Below, piece by piece: positions 14,938 through 23,295 of a stretch of 23,528 bases of DNA. Each line of letters begins with the position of its first letter. Within the stretch, counting starts at the first letter, position 1. Made by a program: the position numbers and the translations under genes. The DNA is from Rhodobacter sp. (GTDB lineage Bacteria > Pseudomonadota > Alphaproteobacteria > Rhodobacterales > Rhodobacteraceae). Location of the stretch: positions 1 through 23,528 of the forward strand of contig DPZQ01000036.1 in NCBI GenBank assembly GCA_003536295.1, given 5' to 3'. Under the pieces are notes generated by a model that was given only the letters and a program-made list of their open reading frames with translations, was not told the DNA's origin and ran no database searches.

Positions 14938-17169
14938 TTAATCGGCTCCCCTGACGGGTATGCTTCCATCAGCGTTTGGCTTGATGAAGCGCTGTACCAA
15001 GTAAAGAATAACCACCAGGCTGATCCCCGCAGCGTCTGTTTTGAGACCGCCTTCGATCATCAAAAGCGCTGCAAGTGTAAGGCCTATGCGCATGAACCAA
15101 GCGCTTCGTGTTTCCATAAACCAGCCCTGAACTGCGCTTGACAGAAGGTAAACTCCAACAACAGCAGTTACTCCCGCACGGAAAATATTTACCCAATCAC
15201 CCTGCATCAAAAGTGCGCCGTTGTAAAAGAACATAAAAGGCACAATAAAGGCCGCAATACCAATTTTAAAACTTGCTACGGATGTTTCCATTGGGTTGGC
15301 ACCTGAAATGCCTGCAGCTGCGTAAGATGCTAGAGCCACAGGCGGCGTGATGGCCGAGACAACTGCAAAGTAGAACACAAAGAAATGCGCCGTCAAAGGT
15401 GGAATCCCCAGTTCAACCAATCCAGGTGCCACCACAGACGCCGCCACAGCATAGGCCGCGGTTGTTGGCATGCCCATGCCCAAAAGCATAGCTATCAACA
15501 TAGCAAAAACCAAAGCCAGTAATTGGCTTACCCCCGCCAAACCCAAAAGCAGGTTTGAAAAGCGCGCGCCAACACCGGTGAGCGAGATGACCCCCACAAT
15601 AATACCCGCACATGCACACACTGTGATGATCTGGATGGACATCACCCCGGCCATCTCAAAGGCTTTCATGATCGCCCGCAGGTTCATGCGATAAGGCGTG
15701 AGCCAGCTGACGACAGCTGCTGCTGCAGTAGCTAAAGTGCCGGCACGGATCACCGAATAATTCATAAACAAAGCTGTGATCAAAATGATAATAGGCAAGA
15801 ATAAATAGACTTGCTTTGCCAAGGCTTTAAACTTTGGCAATTGATCGGCGCGCATGCCTTTCATATTTAATTTTGCTGCTTCAAAATCAACCATGAAATA
15901 AATTGATACAAAGTAAAGGATTGCAGGAATGATCGCAGCAGTTGCGATGTCGGCGTAGGGAATGCCTGTCACCTCGGCCATAATAAAAGCACCAGCACCC
16001 ATTATCGGTGGCATTATTTGGCCACCTGTCGAGGCCGCTGCCTCAACCGCGCCTGCTGTGCGCTTATCATAGCCCACTTTTTTCATCAGCGGGATGGTCA
16101 ATGAGCCCGTTGCAACCACGTTACCCGCCGACGTTCCATTGATCATACCCATCAGTCCAGAGGCAAAAATAGCCACCTTGGCGGGTCCTCCCCGCATTCT
16201 GCCTGTCGCTGCGAAAGCGAAGTTTACAAAATAATCCCCCACTTTTGATGCCTGCAAAAAGGCTGCAAAAATGATAAACAGAATGATGTATGTTGAACTT
16301 ACTGCCGTTGTGGGGCCTAAGATCCCAGCATCTGTATAGACCTGGCTGAAAAAACGGGTCCAAGTAATTTCAGGCGAATTTAAGAAACTTGGCAAATATT
16401 GGCCAGTGAAGACATAGATCAAAAATACCGCTGCGATCACCACCAATGCCAGACCGGCAACTCGGCGTGTTAGCTCCATGATTAAAACAACACCTGAAAG
16501 TGCCGCAATCGAAATTCCAATTGGGGCGAATGGGGTTCCTGTCGAATTGCGCATTAAAGTACTAAAAATTACGATAAGGTAGGCAGCTACACTTGCCGAA
16601 CAAAGCGCTAAGACAACATCTACAGAGGAAATTGAAGCGCGTTCGCGTTTGTGAAACCAGCTCAGCACAATTGAACCAAGCGTTGCTACCATCAAAGGAA
16701 CTCCGTAGGACCAAATTTCATAAAAACGAATACTTTTATCGATGCCGTTCCACATCGCGCCAGCTGAAATTTGCTGCGCAAATGTAAAAACGGTAAATAA
16801 AGAGTACAGCGCAGGCAGCATTAGTAGATAGGCCGCATAGCCCAAAATCGGGGTTTCTTTGTCACCTTCTGAAAACATACGCCCTGCAAATAAAATAAAG
16901 CCAAGCCCCAAAGCGCCGGCCACGTGCAATATCCGAAAGTTCCAAGTTTCCACAGGAAAAGATGGCAAAAAAGGCAGAGACATGCCCGTCCATTCATATA
17001 TTGAAACTCCATTGAGCGCCAACATATGCACTAAGGCGTAAAGCATCGATAAGGTGGCAACAATGGCCATATTTGAGCCTGTGAAAAGACGTCTGTTGGT
17101 TTCAACTGGCTCTTCGTCAATGCCTTCGACATGAATGACTTGATCGTCGTCTTGGATGTTTCTGGTCAT
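14938..17169 (-). CDS. TRAP transporter fused permease (DctQM-type), TAXI subfamily
   Basis: This 743-residue inner-membrane protein fuses the small (DctQ-like) and large (DctM-like) TRAP permease subunits. After a polar acidic N-terminus (about 1-33) there are many hydrophobic segments. The DctM-type core is seen in G-M-I-N-G-T-S-A-G-N-V-V-A-T-G near residue 345, G-Q-I-M-P-P-I-M-G-A-G near 385, and G-M-G-M-P-T-T-A-A-Y near 570. These resemble the two ion/substrate-binding half-motifs of the family. Such fused permeases pair with TAXI binding proteins, and one is encoded just upstream on the same strand. Transport should be driven by an ion gradient. The substrate is not predictable; characterised TAXI systems take up dicarboxylates or glutamate. 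Confidence 0.92.
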   Translation of the reverse strand: MTRNIQDDDQVIHVEGIDEEPVETNRRLFTGSNMAIVATLSMLYALVHMLALNGVSIYEWTGMSLPFLPSFPVETWNFRILHVAGALGLGFILFAGRMFSEGDKETPILGYAAYLLMLPALYSLFTVFTFAQQISAGAMWNGIDKSIRFYEIWSYGVPLMVATLGSIVLSWFHKRERASISSVDVVLALCSASVAAYLIVIFSTLMRNSTGTPFAPIGISIAALSGVVLIMELTRRVAGLALVVIAAVFLIYVFTGQYLPSFLNSPEITWTRFFSQVYTDAGILGPTTAVSSTYIILFIIFAAFLQASKVGDYFVNFAFAATGRMRGGPAKVAIFASGLMGMINGTSAGNVVATGSLTIPLMKKVGYDKRTAGAVEAAASTGGQIMPPIMGAGAFIMAEVTGIPYADIATAAIIPAILYFVSIYFMVDFEAAKLNMKGMRADQLPKFKALAKQVYLFLPIIILITALFMNYSVIRAGTLATAAAAVVSWLTPYRMNLRAIMKAFEMAGVMSIQIITVCACAGIIVGVISLTGVGARFSNLLLGLAGVSQLLALVFAMLIAMLLGMGMPTTAAYAVAASVVAPGLVELGIPPLTAHFFVFYFAVVSAITPPVALASYAAAGISGANPMETSVASFKIGIAAFIVPFMFFYNGALLMQGDWVNIFRAGVTAVVGVYLLSSAVQGWFMETRSAWFMRIGLTLAALLMIEGGLKTDAAGISLVVILYLVQRFIKPNADGSIPVRGAD

Positions 17170-17225
17170 TTTTGCTCTCTTACTAAGCGGCTCAATGGCT
17201 TTGTTACCGCACTCTACCTATGAAA

Positions 17226-17251
17226 CAGGGCTGCCCAAAAGAGCAGCCCTG
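17226..17251 (-). terminator. Hairpin between the TAXI binding-protein and permease genes
   Basis: CAGGGCTGC (17226-17234) and GCAGCCCTG (17243-17251) form a perfect nine-pair stem with an eight-base loop. On the - strand only TTT follows, so it is a weak terminator or an mRNA 3'-end stabiliser. It lies 20 bases past the binding-protein stop and would favour high binding-protein levels over permease. Confidence 0.7.
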
Positions 17252-17271
17252 AAAAAAGCCTCGCAACAGAA

Positions 17272-18249
17272 TTAGCCGCCGTGAATTTCGTTGGCTGGGA
17301 TTGTTGCCCCATTTTCATTGAACCAACGTGCTGCACCTGGGTGCCACATTAAGACTTTGTTTTTGTCCCAGTTTTCAAAAACAGTTTCTTTTGCAGCTTT
17401 ATGAATGCCCATCATACGCGCATTGTCCGACATGATGACATTGGTTGCTTCGTAAACAAAGCTTTCAGCCAGATCACAGTTTGCGATCCCAAAGTTCCAC
17501 ATAGACACCGAACGCAGATCGTTGTTCAAAGTGCTGTATGTGGCCGCAGGAATGGTGAAGTCAGCGACTGGGAATTTTGCCAAAATTTTGGCTTGTTCAT
17601 CTGCTGTGAATTCAATGAAGTTCATTTCAGTTTGCACTTCAAGTTGGCTTACCGCAGGGGTTGGAACGCCAACTGCAAATGCAACAACATCAAGTAGACC
17701 GTCTTGTAATTGGCTGCCAAGATCATTCCACGAGCCGTTGCGACGATCATAATCAACACCCAGCTCTGTCATCATAGCTGGGAAATATGTGTCTGAGGTT
17801 GAACCAGCAGGGCCAAAGCCAATGCGTGCGCCTTTTGGGATGTCGGAAACAGATTTGATCCCAGAAGAGGTGAGGGCTGAAACTGCAAATGGTGTTTTAT
17901 ACATGGGAAACATTGCGCAAGCATTGTCCAATTTGACACCAGGTGCGATTGGGTTCGTGCCGTTGATGGACTCGTTTGCTGGGCCCATTGTTGTCATGCC
18001 GAAAGCTGCTTCGCCTGTGTGGACCAAAGCCATGTTTTGCATGGGTCCACCGGTGACTTCACCTGCGCCAGACAGTTTCAATTGGTCAGCAATAAGATTG
18101 GCAAAGCCTGAACCGTATACGAAAAAGGTGCCGCCTTGTGATGCCGTTGCTACCGTAAAACTTTCTGGCCAGCCAGCACGGTCTTGTGCCGATGCTCCAC
18201 CGAAAGCTGTCGCTGCGATCAAAGCCGCACCGAGATATGTTTTAATCAT
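17272..18249 (-). CDS. TAXI-family TRAP transporter solute-binding protein
   Basis: This 325-residue periplasmic receptor feeds the fused permease downstream. A Sec signal peptide ends at A-S-A (19-21). The mature protein starts with the TAXI-type pattern V-A-T-A-S-Q-G-G-T-F-F-V-Y-G-S-G-F-A (33-50) and has the G-F-G-P-A-G-S-T-S-D-T segment near residues 149-159 that is typical of the family's ligand site. The ATG at 18249 follows a good GGAGGAAA ribosome site. A 206-base gap separates it from the aminotransferase gene upstream, so it probably has its own promoter. The bound solute is unknown; the class-III aminotransferase-fold group next door suggests an amino or hydroxy acid (inference). 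Confidence 0.9.
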   Translation of the reverse strand: MIKTYLGAALIAATAFGGASAQDRAGWPESFTVATASQGGTFFVYGSGFANLIADQLKLSGAGEVTGGPMQNMALVHTGEAAFGMTTMGPANESINGTNPIAPGVKLDNACAMFPMYKTPFAVSALTSSGIKSVSDIPKGARIGFGPAGSTSDTYFPAMMTELGVDYDRRNGSWNDLGSQLQDGLLDVVAFAVGVPTPAVSQLEVQTEMNFIEFTADEQAKILAKFPVADFTIPAATYSTLNNDLRSVSMWNFGIANCDLAESFVYEATNVIMSDNARMMGIHKAAKETVFENWDKNKVLMWHPGAARWFNENGATIPANEIHGG

Positions 18250-18455
18250 TCGATTTCCTCCGAGTTAGCCTCTAACATGGTGTTACCATAAGAGATCGAG
18301 ACATATTAAGGTAATGTGGTTTGATCTCAAGTATAAAATTTTAAATTGGTAATTATTTTTGTCCAGATTAGAGGTCTAAACGGGTTAAAGCGCACTGGTT
18401 ACAAATCCCCTAGTTATAATTTTTTGCAAACCCATCATAATATTCCAATAAATAG

Positions 18456-19748
18456 TCATTTATATTTAATGGCTTGCAATAGTTTCTCCATAAAAAAATC
18501 TAAATGTTTAAGAGAAAAGGTGAGCGGTGGGCGAATTTTGAGCGCCGAGCCGTCTTTGCGACTGGTTGAAATTAGCACCCCTTTCTGCGCCAACTGATTG
18601 ACCAACCGGCTTGCTGCAATGGGATCGGGACTGCCGTTTGCGTCAATAATATCAACTGCCAACATCAGGCCAGCCGCGCGAACCTCGCCCAAACCTGCAG
18701 TTTGGCGCAACGCTTGTGCCATCGCGTCACCAACCTTTTTTGCATTGACTATCAGATCTTGATTTTCAATCACATCAAGTACTGCATTGGCCGCAGCCAT
18801 CGCGATCGTGTTGCCGCCAAATGTGTTGAAATAGCGCGATTTCGCACCAAAGTCTGCAATGACTTCGGGCCGCAGCGCAAGGGCTGCAACAGGATAGCCA
18901 TTGCCCATTGGCTTGCCCATTGTGACCATGTCGGGCACAATTGCGTGGCGCGTAAAGCACCACATGCTGTCCCCCGTACGGCCAAAGCCAGGCTGGACCT
19001 CATCTGCTATTATCAGAGCACCCTCCTTTTTCATCAGAGCAGCTGCAGGGGCTAAAAACCCCTTGGGCCCGGCGGCAACCCCGTCTGAGGTGAAAATACT
19101 ATCTATCAATAAAGCGGCGGGTTTAATTCCTTTGGCGCGCATATCTTCAAGAGCCGCAGACACTCTTTGCGCAAAGGCCTGCCCATCTGCGTCAAGTGGG
19201 GGGGCTACCAACCATGTGTTTTGATAGGGCAAAACTCCTGGCCCAAGAGACGGCGACAGGCCAGCGATCAGATGTGTGGTGCCATGATAGGCGTTATTAG
19301 TAATGATAACGCCGCTGCCGCCCGTGACATCAAAGGCCAAACGCAGCGCCAAGTCATTAGCCTCAGAGCCTGAGTTGGTAAACATAACATGGCCAATTTC
19401 TTCTGGAAAACTGACCAAAAGTCTTTCAGCGAAGGCCACAGGTTCGGTCGTCAAGTAGCGGGTATGGGTGCACAGGGTCGCGGCCTGATTTGAAATGGCA
19501 CGCACCACATGTGGGTGGCTGTGGCCAACCGAGGCAACGTTATTATAGACATCTAAATACTTGGTGCCATCGGCCCCGTAAAGCCACACATCTTCACCAC
19601 GCACCAGATTAAGGGGTTTTTCATAAAACAGCCGATAGGCGGGCCCCATCGCTTTGGCACGCCTATCGATGAGCTGTTGATCGGCCGCTGGCAAATCAAC
19701 TGCGCCTGGCACAAAGGCATTGAGCATGGTGTTGTCAGGCGCGCGCAT
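18456..19748 (-). CDS. Class-III aminotransferase-fold PLP enzyme, phospholyase-like (PHYKPL/ETNPPL group)
   Basis: This 430-residue (from the ATG at 19748) fold-type I PLP enzyme has D-E-V-Q-P-G-F-G-R-T-G near residues 249-259 and the PLP lysine in M-G-K-P-M-G-N-G-Y-P near 279. These features are shared by class-III aminotransferases and by the vertebrate 5-phosphohydroxylysine and ethanolamine-phosphate phospholyases. The immediately upstream gene encodes an APH-fold kinase that it overlaps by 14 bases. A kinase plus phospholyase pair is the logic of hydroxylysine breakdown: phosphorylate the hydroxyl, then eliminate phosphate and ammonia. A plain omega-aminotransferase remains possible. 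AAGGA lies nine bases before the ATG at 19748, and a TTG one codon earlier is in frame. Confidence 0.8.
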   Translation of the reverse strand: MRAPDNTMLNAFVPGAVDLPAADQQLIDRRAKAMGPAYRLFYEKPLNLVRGEDVWLYGADGTKYLDVYNNVASVGHSHPHVVRAISNQAATLCTHTRYLTTEPVAFAERLLVSFPEEIGHVMFTNSGSEANDLALRLAFDVTGGSGVIITNNAYHGTTHLIAGLSPSLGPGVLPYQNTWLVAPPLDADGQAFAQRVSAALEDMRAKGIKPAALLIDSIFTSDGVAAGPKGFLAPAAALMKKEGALIIADEVQPGFGRTGDSMWCFTRHAIVPDMVTMGKPMGNGYPVAALALRPEVIADFGAKSRYFNTFGGNTIAMAAANAVLDVIENQDLIVNAKKVGDAMAQALRQTAGLGEVRAAGLMLAVDIIDANGSPDPIAASRLVNQLAQKGVLISTSRKDGSALKIRPPLTFSLKHLDFFMEKLLQAIKYK

Positions 19749-20757
19749 CAAGGTGGTTCCTTAAATATGAAATAGCATCGGCATAGGGCAGCCGCATCAG
19801 CTGAAACAGGCCGCGCTTTGCCATGGGCTGATTGCGCAAAATATAGGTGGCGTTTTCAGGGTAAAGGGCCGCGCGCCAAGCGGTGATGATCAATGTCGTA
19901 CAGAGTCGCGCCATGATGAGGGCTGGCAGCAACATAAGTTCGAGCTCAGACAAAGGGCGCAGGCGGTGAAAGGGTACCAGGTACTGAACCACGCTTTCAT
20001 AAGCATGGGGGCCTTCGTGAATATTATAGGCCAAGGCCACCGCCAGATCACAGATCACCGGCGTAAAGACCATATCGCCAAAATCCAAAAAACCTGCGAT
20101 TTGATCGGTATCTTGCGGCTGCATGACCACGTTATGGGGTTGAATATCATTATGGCACCATTGGCGTGGCAAATCGGCCAGATAGGGAGCCGCGTGTCGG
20201 TTGAAAAGCGCAAGCGCGTTGGTCACTGGGGTGAAAAGGTCTGAGGGAAGATATGTAAGATGTACACCCAGATCCGCGGTATGTTGGACGTCCCACATCA
20301 AGTAAGGTGGCGGGGCCTCAGAGCTAAAATCCGCAAGCGCCAAAACCATATTTGCGTGTGCTGTTGCTATTGAATGCCGCTGAAGCGGGCTGTTTGTCGT
20401 CTCGTGCCAGGGTCGGCCCGACATCCAAGATAAAAGCCTTACGGTGTGCCCATCCACAATGATTTCACTGGCGCCTTGTGCGGTCAATTGAATACGGGGT
20501 ACTTGCACCTCTGGGTTGGTTTTTTCCAAATGTAATAGGGCTTGGGTTTGCAGCAAAGTGGTGGCAAAGCTTTCAGCACTATTGGCGCATTTAAAGACGA
20601 ATTCGCCGGCTTTTCCAGTCATATAGAGATTTAAATCACGTTCAGCATTGAGCTGCGTAACCTTATCAACAGCTATGCCCCAGATTGTTTGCACAAGCTC
20701 TGCGGCCATCTTGTGCGACATTTGTGGCTTTGCGCCGCTTAAAACATCTGCTGTCAT
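19735..20757 (-). CDS. APH-fold small-molecule kinase, hydroxylysine-kinase-like
   Basis: This 340-residue cytosolic kinase of the aminoglycoside-phosphotransferase/choline-kinase fold has the N-lobe lysine K56 in F-V-F-K, the Brenner motif H-N-D-I-Q-P-H-N (202-209) with catalytic D204, and the metal-binding D-F-G-D (225-228). It lacks features of resistance phosphotransferases that I would recognise. Its coupling with a class-III aminotransferase-fold enzyme matches the hydroxylysine kinase (HYKK)/phospholyase arrangement. Other candidates are homoserine-, ethanolamine- or amino-alcohol kinases. The start at 20757 has only a weak AGG just upstream; an ATG 12 codons later is possible. The SDR gene ends 62 bases upstream. 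Confidence 0.75.
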   Translation of the reverse strand: MTADVLSGAKPQMSHKMAAELVQTIWGIAVDKVTQLNAERDLNLYMTGKAGEFVFKCANSAESFATTLLQTQALLHLEKTNPEVQVPRIQLTAQGASEIIVDGHTVRLLSWMSGRPWHETTNSPLQRHSIATAHANMVLALADFSSEAPPPYLMWDVQHTADLGVHLTYLPSDLFTPVTNALALFNRHAAPYLADLPRQWCHNDIQPHNVVMQPQDTDQIAGFLDFGDMVFTPVICDLAVALAYNIHEGPHAYESVVQYLVPFHRLRPLSELELMLLPALIMARLCTTLIITAWRAALYPENATYILRNQPMAKRGLFQLMRLPYADAISYLRNHLDARA

Positions 20758-20819
20758 CCTAGCCTACCCGTTTTTCGCTAAAGGCTAACGAGCTGGGCCT
20801 GTGCTGGCAATTGGATAAT

Positions 20820-21584
20820 TTACGAGGCTGTCCAGCCGCCATCAATCAGTAAAGACGTGCCCGTCATCATTGCAGCTGCGTCAGAGGCTAAAAATACCAC
20901 CGCTCCCATTAGATCTTCAACCTCGGCGATACGGCCAAGTTTGATTTGATCTTCAATCCATTTGCGCCGCGCAGGAATGGACAGGGTCTGCTCTGCCAAA
21001 GGGGTTCGGGTAAACGTTGGGCACAGGGTGTTGACGCGTATCTTATGGGGCCCCCATTCCACGGCCATAGCCTTTGTCATCCCCTCTAACGCGTGTTTGG
21101 TGGCACAATAGACCGCGCGGTCGATACCCCCGACCAGCCCCATTTGCGACGAGACATTGATCAATGAGCCCGACCGTTGCGCGCCAACCAAACTTTTTGC
21201 CACCGCACGCGTTAGAAAATAGGCGGCCTTTACGTTGACATTGGTCACGGCGTCATAATCGCTTTCGATGGTTTGTAGTGCAGGGCTATGGCGCGCAAGC
21301 CCCGCCGAATTCACCAAAATCTCGTAAGGGGCCTGTGCGGCAAGTGTGCTTTCCATTTTTGCAGTGTCGCAAATATCAAGGGCTAGATAATCGGCTTCTA
21401 GCCCCTCAGCGCGCATCTCCGATTGTAAAAGCACCAGATTATCGGCTTGGCGCGCCAGCAGCGTAACGCGCGCGCCGGCCTGCGCCAAAGCCACGGCCGC
21501 GGCGCGGCCAATACCACTTGAGGCGCCTGCAACCAAAGCGCGGCGCCCATCAAGCCGAAAGGAAGGGGTCTGGGGTAAGGGCAT
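20820..21584 (-). CDS. Short-chain dehydrogenase/reductase (SDR), possible HpsO/HpsP-like role
   Basis: This is a 254-residue classical SDR, the usual size. The cofactor loop is G-A-S-S-G-I-G (20-26), the structural motif N-S-A-G is at 92-95, and the catalytic residues are S145/S146, Y159 and K163. It ends with the typical I-D-G-G-W. I place the start at the ATG 21584: it overlaps the HpsN-like stop codon as TGATG, and the Rossmann fold begins about 15 residues later. A longer frame would run 115 bases into the dehydrogenase gene. In the sulfopropanediol pathway, SDRs HpsO and HpsP interconvert stereoisomers ahead of HpsN. A general sugar- or polyol-type SDR is equally compatible. Confidence 0.85.
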   Translation of the reverse strand: MPLPQTPSFRLDGRRALVAGASSGIGRAAAVALAQAGARVTLLARQADNLVLLQSEMRAEGLEADYLALDICDTAKMESTLAAQAPYEILVNSAGLARHSPALQTIESDYDAVTNVNVKAAYFLTRAVAKSLVGAQRSGSLINVSSQMGLVGGIDRAVYCATKHALEGMTKAMAVEWGPHKIRVNTLCPTFTRTPLAEQTLSIPARRKWIEDQIKLGRIAEVEDLMGAVVFLASDAAAMMTGTSLLIDGGWTAS

Positions 21585-22909
21585 CAGTCCTCCGCGCGCG
21601 GTAGTGCTGCGGTGCCATAGGGGATATTTCGTCCCCCATAGCGACGTAAGCGAATGTTGCATTGTTCGGCATGGCCTACAAAACCCTCTAACATACAAAG
21701 ACGCGAGCCATATTCACCAATCGTGGTGGCGGCTTCATCTGTGGTGATACGTTGATAGCTGTGAGTTTTAAGGAACTTGCCAACCCAAAGGCCGCCCGTA
21801 TAGCGGCCCGCCTTTTTGGTTGGTAAGGTATGGTTGGTGCCAATAACTTTGTCACCATTGGCCACATTAGTGCGCGGGCCCAAGAACAAGGCTCCATAGG
21901 ATTGCATATGGGTCAAGAACCAATCATCACGGTCGGTCATGACTTGCACATGTTCATAGGCCATTTCATTGGCTACAGCCAACATCTCATCATAGCTGTC
22001 ACACAAGATTACCTCACCAAAGTCGCGCCAGCTGGCGCTTGCGGTTTCAGCGGTGGGGAGAATTTTCAACAAACGGTCAATTTCGGCCAAAGTTTCGGTG
22101 GCCAATTTGCGGGAATTCGTGATCAAACAGGCGGGCGAATTATATCCATGTTCGGCCTGGCCCAAAAGATCTGTGGCGCATAGTTCGCCGTCGACGGTGT
22201 CGTCGCAGATTATCATAGTCTCTGTGGGGCCTGCAAAAAGATCAATGCCTACACGGCCATAAAGTTGGCGCTTGGCCTCCGCCACAAATGCGTTGCCGGG
22301 GCCTACAAGCATATGCACCGGCTCAATTGTTTGGGTGCCAATTGCCATCGCGCCTACGGCTTGAATGCCGCCCAGCACATAAATCTCGTGCGCGCCTCCT
22401 AAATGCATGGCAGCGACAATCGCAGGGTGGGGTTCGCCATTCACAGGCGGGGCGGAGGCCACGATACGTGGAACCCCTGCAACGGTTGCTGTCAAAACCG
22501 ACATATGGGCCGATGCGACCATGGGGAACTTGCCTCCCGGCACATAACAACCAACTGATTGCACGGGTATGTTCTTATGGCCCAAGATGACACCGGGCAG
22601 TGTTTCAATTTCGACGTCGGTCATGGTAGCGCGCTGTGCCTGCGCAAACCGGCGGATTTGTGTTTGGGCAAATTTGATATCGTCCATATCGCGGGTCGAC
22701 ACTTTTTGCATTAAAGCAGTAATTTCAGAAGGGCTAAGGCGAAAATCTGGGCGCTCAAAATTGTCGAATTGCAAGGATAAAGCCCGCACGCCTGCATCCC
22801 CCTCCTTTTCAATTTTTGTCAGTGTTGCTTCGACCGTTGCGCGGATGCGCAGATCGTCACTGGCCTTGTCGGCTTCGGATCTGCCAGATTTAAGATAGAT
22901 AATTGCCAT
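21584..22909 (-). CDS. hpsN: Histidinol-dehydrogenase family enzyme, sulfopropanediol 3-dehydrogenase (HpsN)-like
   Basis: This 441-residue NAD- and zinc-dependent enzyme performs two sequential oxidations, alcohol to acid. HisD-type zinc ligands are visible as Q251 and H254 in G-Q-A-E-H-G-Y, D353 in G-D-K-V-I-G-T-N-H, and H413 in G-H-A-E-Q. The catalytic pair is E319-H320. The surrounding sequence (P-V-Q-S-V-G-C-Y-V-P-G-G at 115-126, G-R-Y-T-G-G-L-W-V-G-K-F-L-K near 368-381, G-F-V-G-H-A-E-Q) fits HpsN of marine Roseobacters as I remember it better than biosynthetic HisD, and no other his genes are near. AAGGA precedes the ATG at 22909. It begins the SDR/kinase/phospholyase group and diverges from a TRAP binding-protein gene. 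Substrate assignment is an inference. Confidence 0.78.
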   Translation of the reverse strand: MAIIYLKSGRSEADKASDDLRIRATVEATLTKIEKEGDAGVRALSLQFDNFERPDFRLSPSEITALMQKVSTRDMDDIKFAQTQIRRFAQAQRATMTDVEIETLPGVILGHKNIPVQSVGCYVPGGKFPMVASAHMSVLTATVAGVPRIVASAPPVNGEPHPAIVAAMHLGGAHEIYVLGGIQAVGAMAIGTQTIEPVHMLVGPGNAFVAEAKRQLYGRVGIDLFAGPTETMIICDDTVDGELCATDLLGQAEHGYNSPACLITNSRKLATETLAEIDRLLKILPTAETASASWRDFGEVILCDSYDEMLAVANEMAYEHVQVMTDRDDWFLTHMQSYGALFLGPRTNVANGDKVIGTNHTLPTKKAGRYTGGLWVGKFLKTHSYQRITTDEAATTIGEYGSRLCMLEGFVGHAEQCNIRLRRYGGRNIPYGTAALPRAED

Positions 22910-23295
22910 GCGACGTCCTTAAGATGTGTTCCAGTCATAATTTGCCACGGGCGTCTTTGCCATTAGACGAAGATGCGCGGCTTTGATGTGACTTGTTATA
23001 GCGCGATCCACCCAAAGGAAAGATCACATGAGATCCAGCTCTAAGCCGCGTAGCCCTTTAAGGTGATTCTACCTAGTCGCATTTTATCGTAAGTTTTTTG
23101 GTTTTTCGTCTTTTTTCAACAAGTAGGCTCCCTTTGCAGTCTTTTGGGGTATCGCTAACAAGCCCTTTTTGCTGCATTGGTAAAAAAAGAAAACCAATTG
23201 GGGTTGAATGAGATCGGAAAATCATAAATAAACTCTTACGAATAAAATCATTTGAGTTAATATAAAACTCTTAGAACACTTCAGTGGAGGAAGTA
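22910..23295. promoter_or_regulatory. 386-base divergent promoter region with candidate operators
   Basis: No gene is seen between the divergent HpsN-like and DctP-type genes. ATTGGT (23176-23181) and ACCAAT (23193-23198) form a six-base inverted repeat with an 11-base spacer. AAACTCTTA occurs twice (23230-23238 and 23265-23273), and GAGTT (23254-23258) lies between them, forming a 17-base palindrome with the second copy (23254-23270). These A/T-rich elements sit 23-66 bases before the TRAP start codon, where a promoter and operator would be expected. GGAGG at 23286-23290 is the ribosome site. Confidence 0.5.

Noticed and set aside
18448..18463. A/T hairpin ATAAAT-AGTC-ATTTAT at the end of the aminotransferase-fold gene as a terminator
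   Set aside because: It overlaps the coding end and stop codon, has no G/C pairs to hold the stem, and lacks a T run in the right place.
21585..21698. SDR starting at 21698 with a 38-residue extension inside the dehydrogenase gene
   Set aside because: The ATG at 21584 forms a TGATG coupling with the upstream stop and gives the standard SDR length; the extension is a shadow of the dehydrogenase gene.
21584..22909. Biosynthetic histidinol dehydrogenase (hisD)
   Set aside because: No histidine-biosynthesis genes nearby, coupling to an SDR, and sequence stretches that fit HpsN-type paralogues better.
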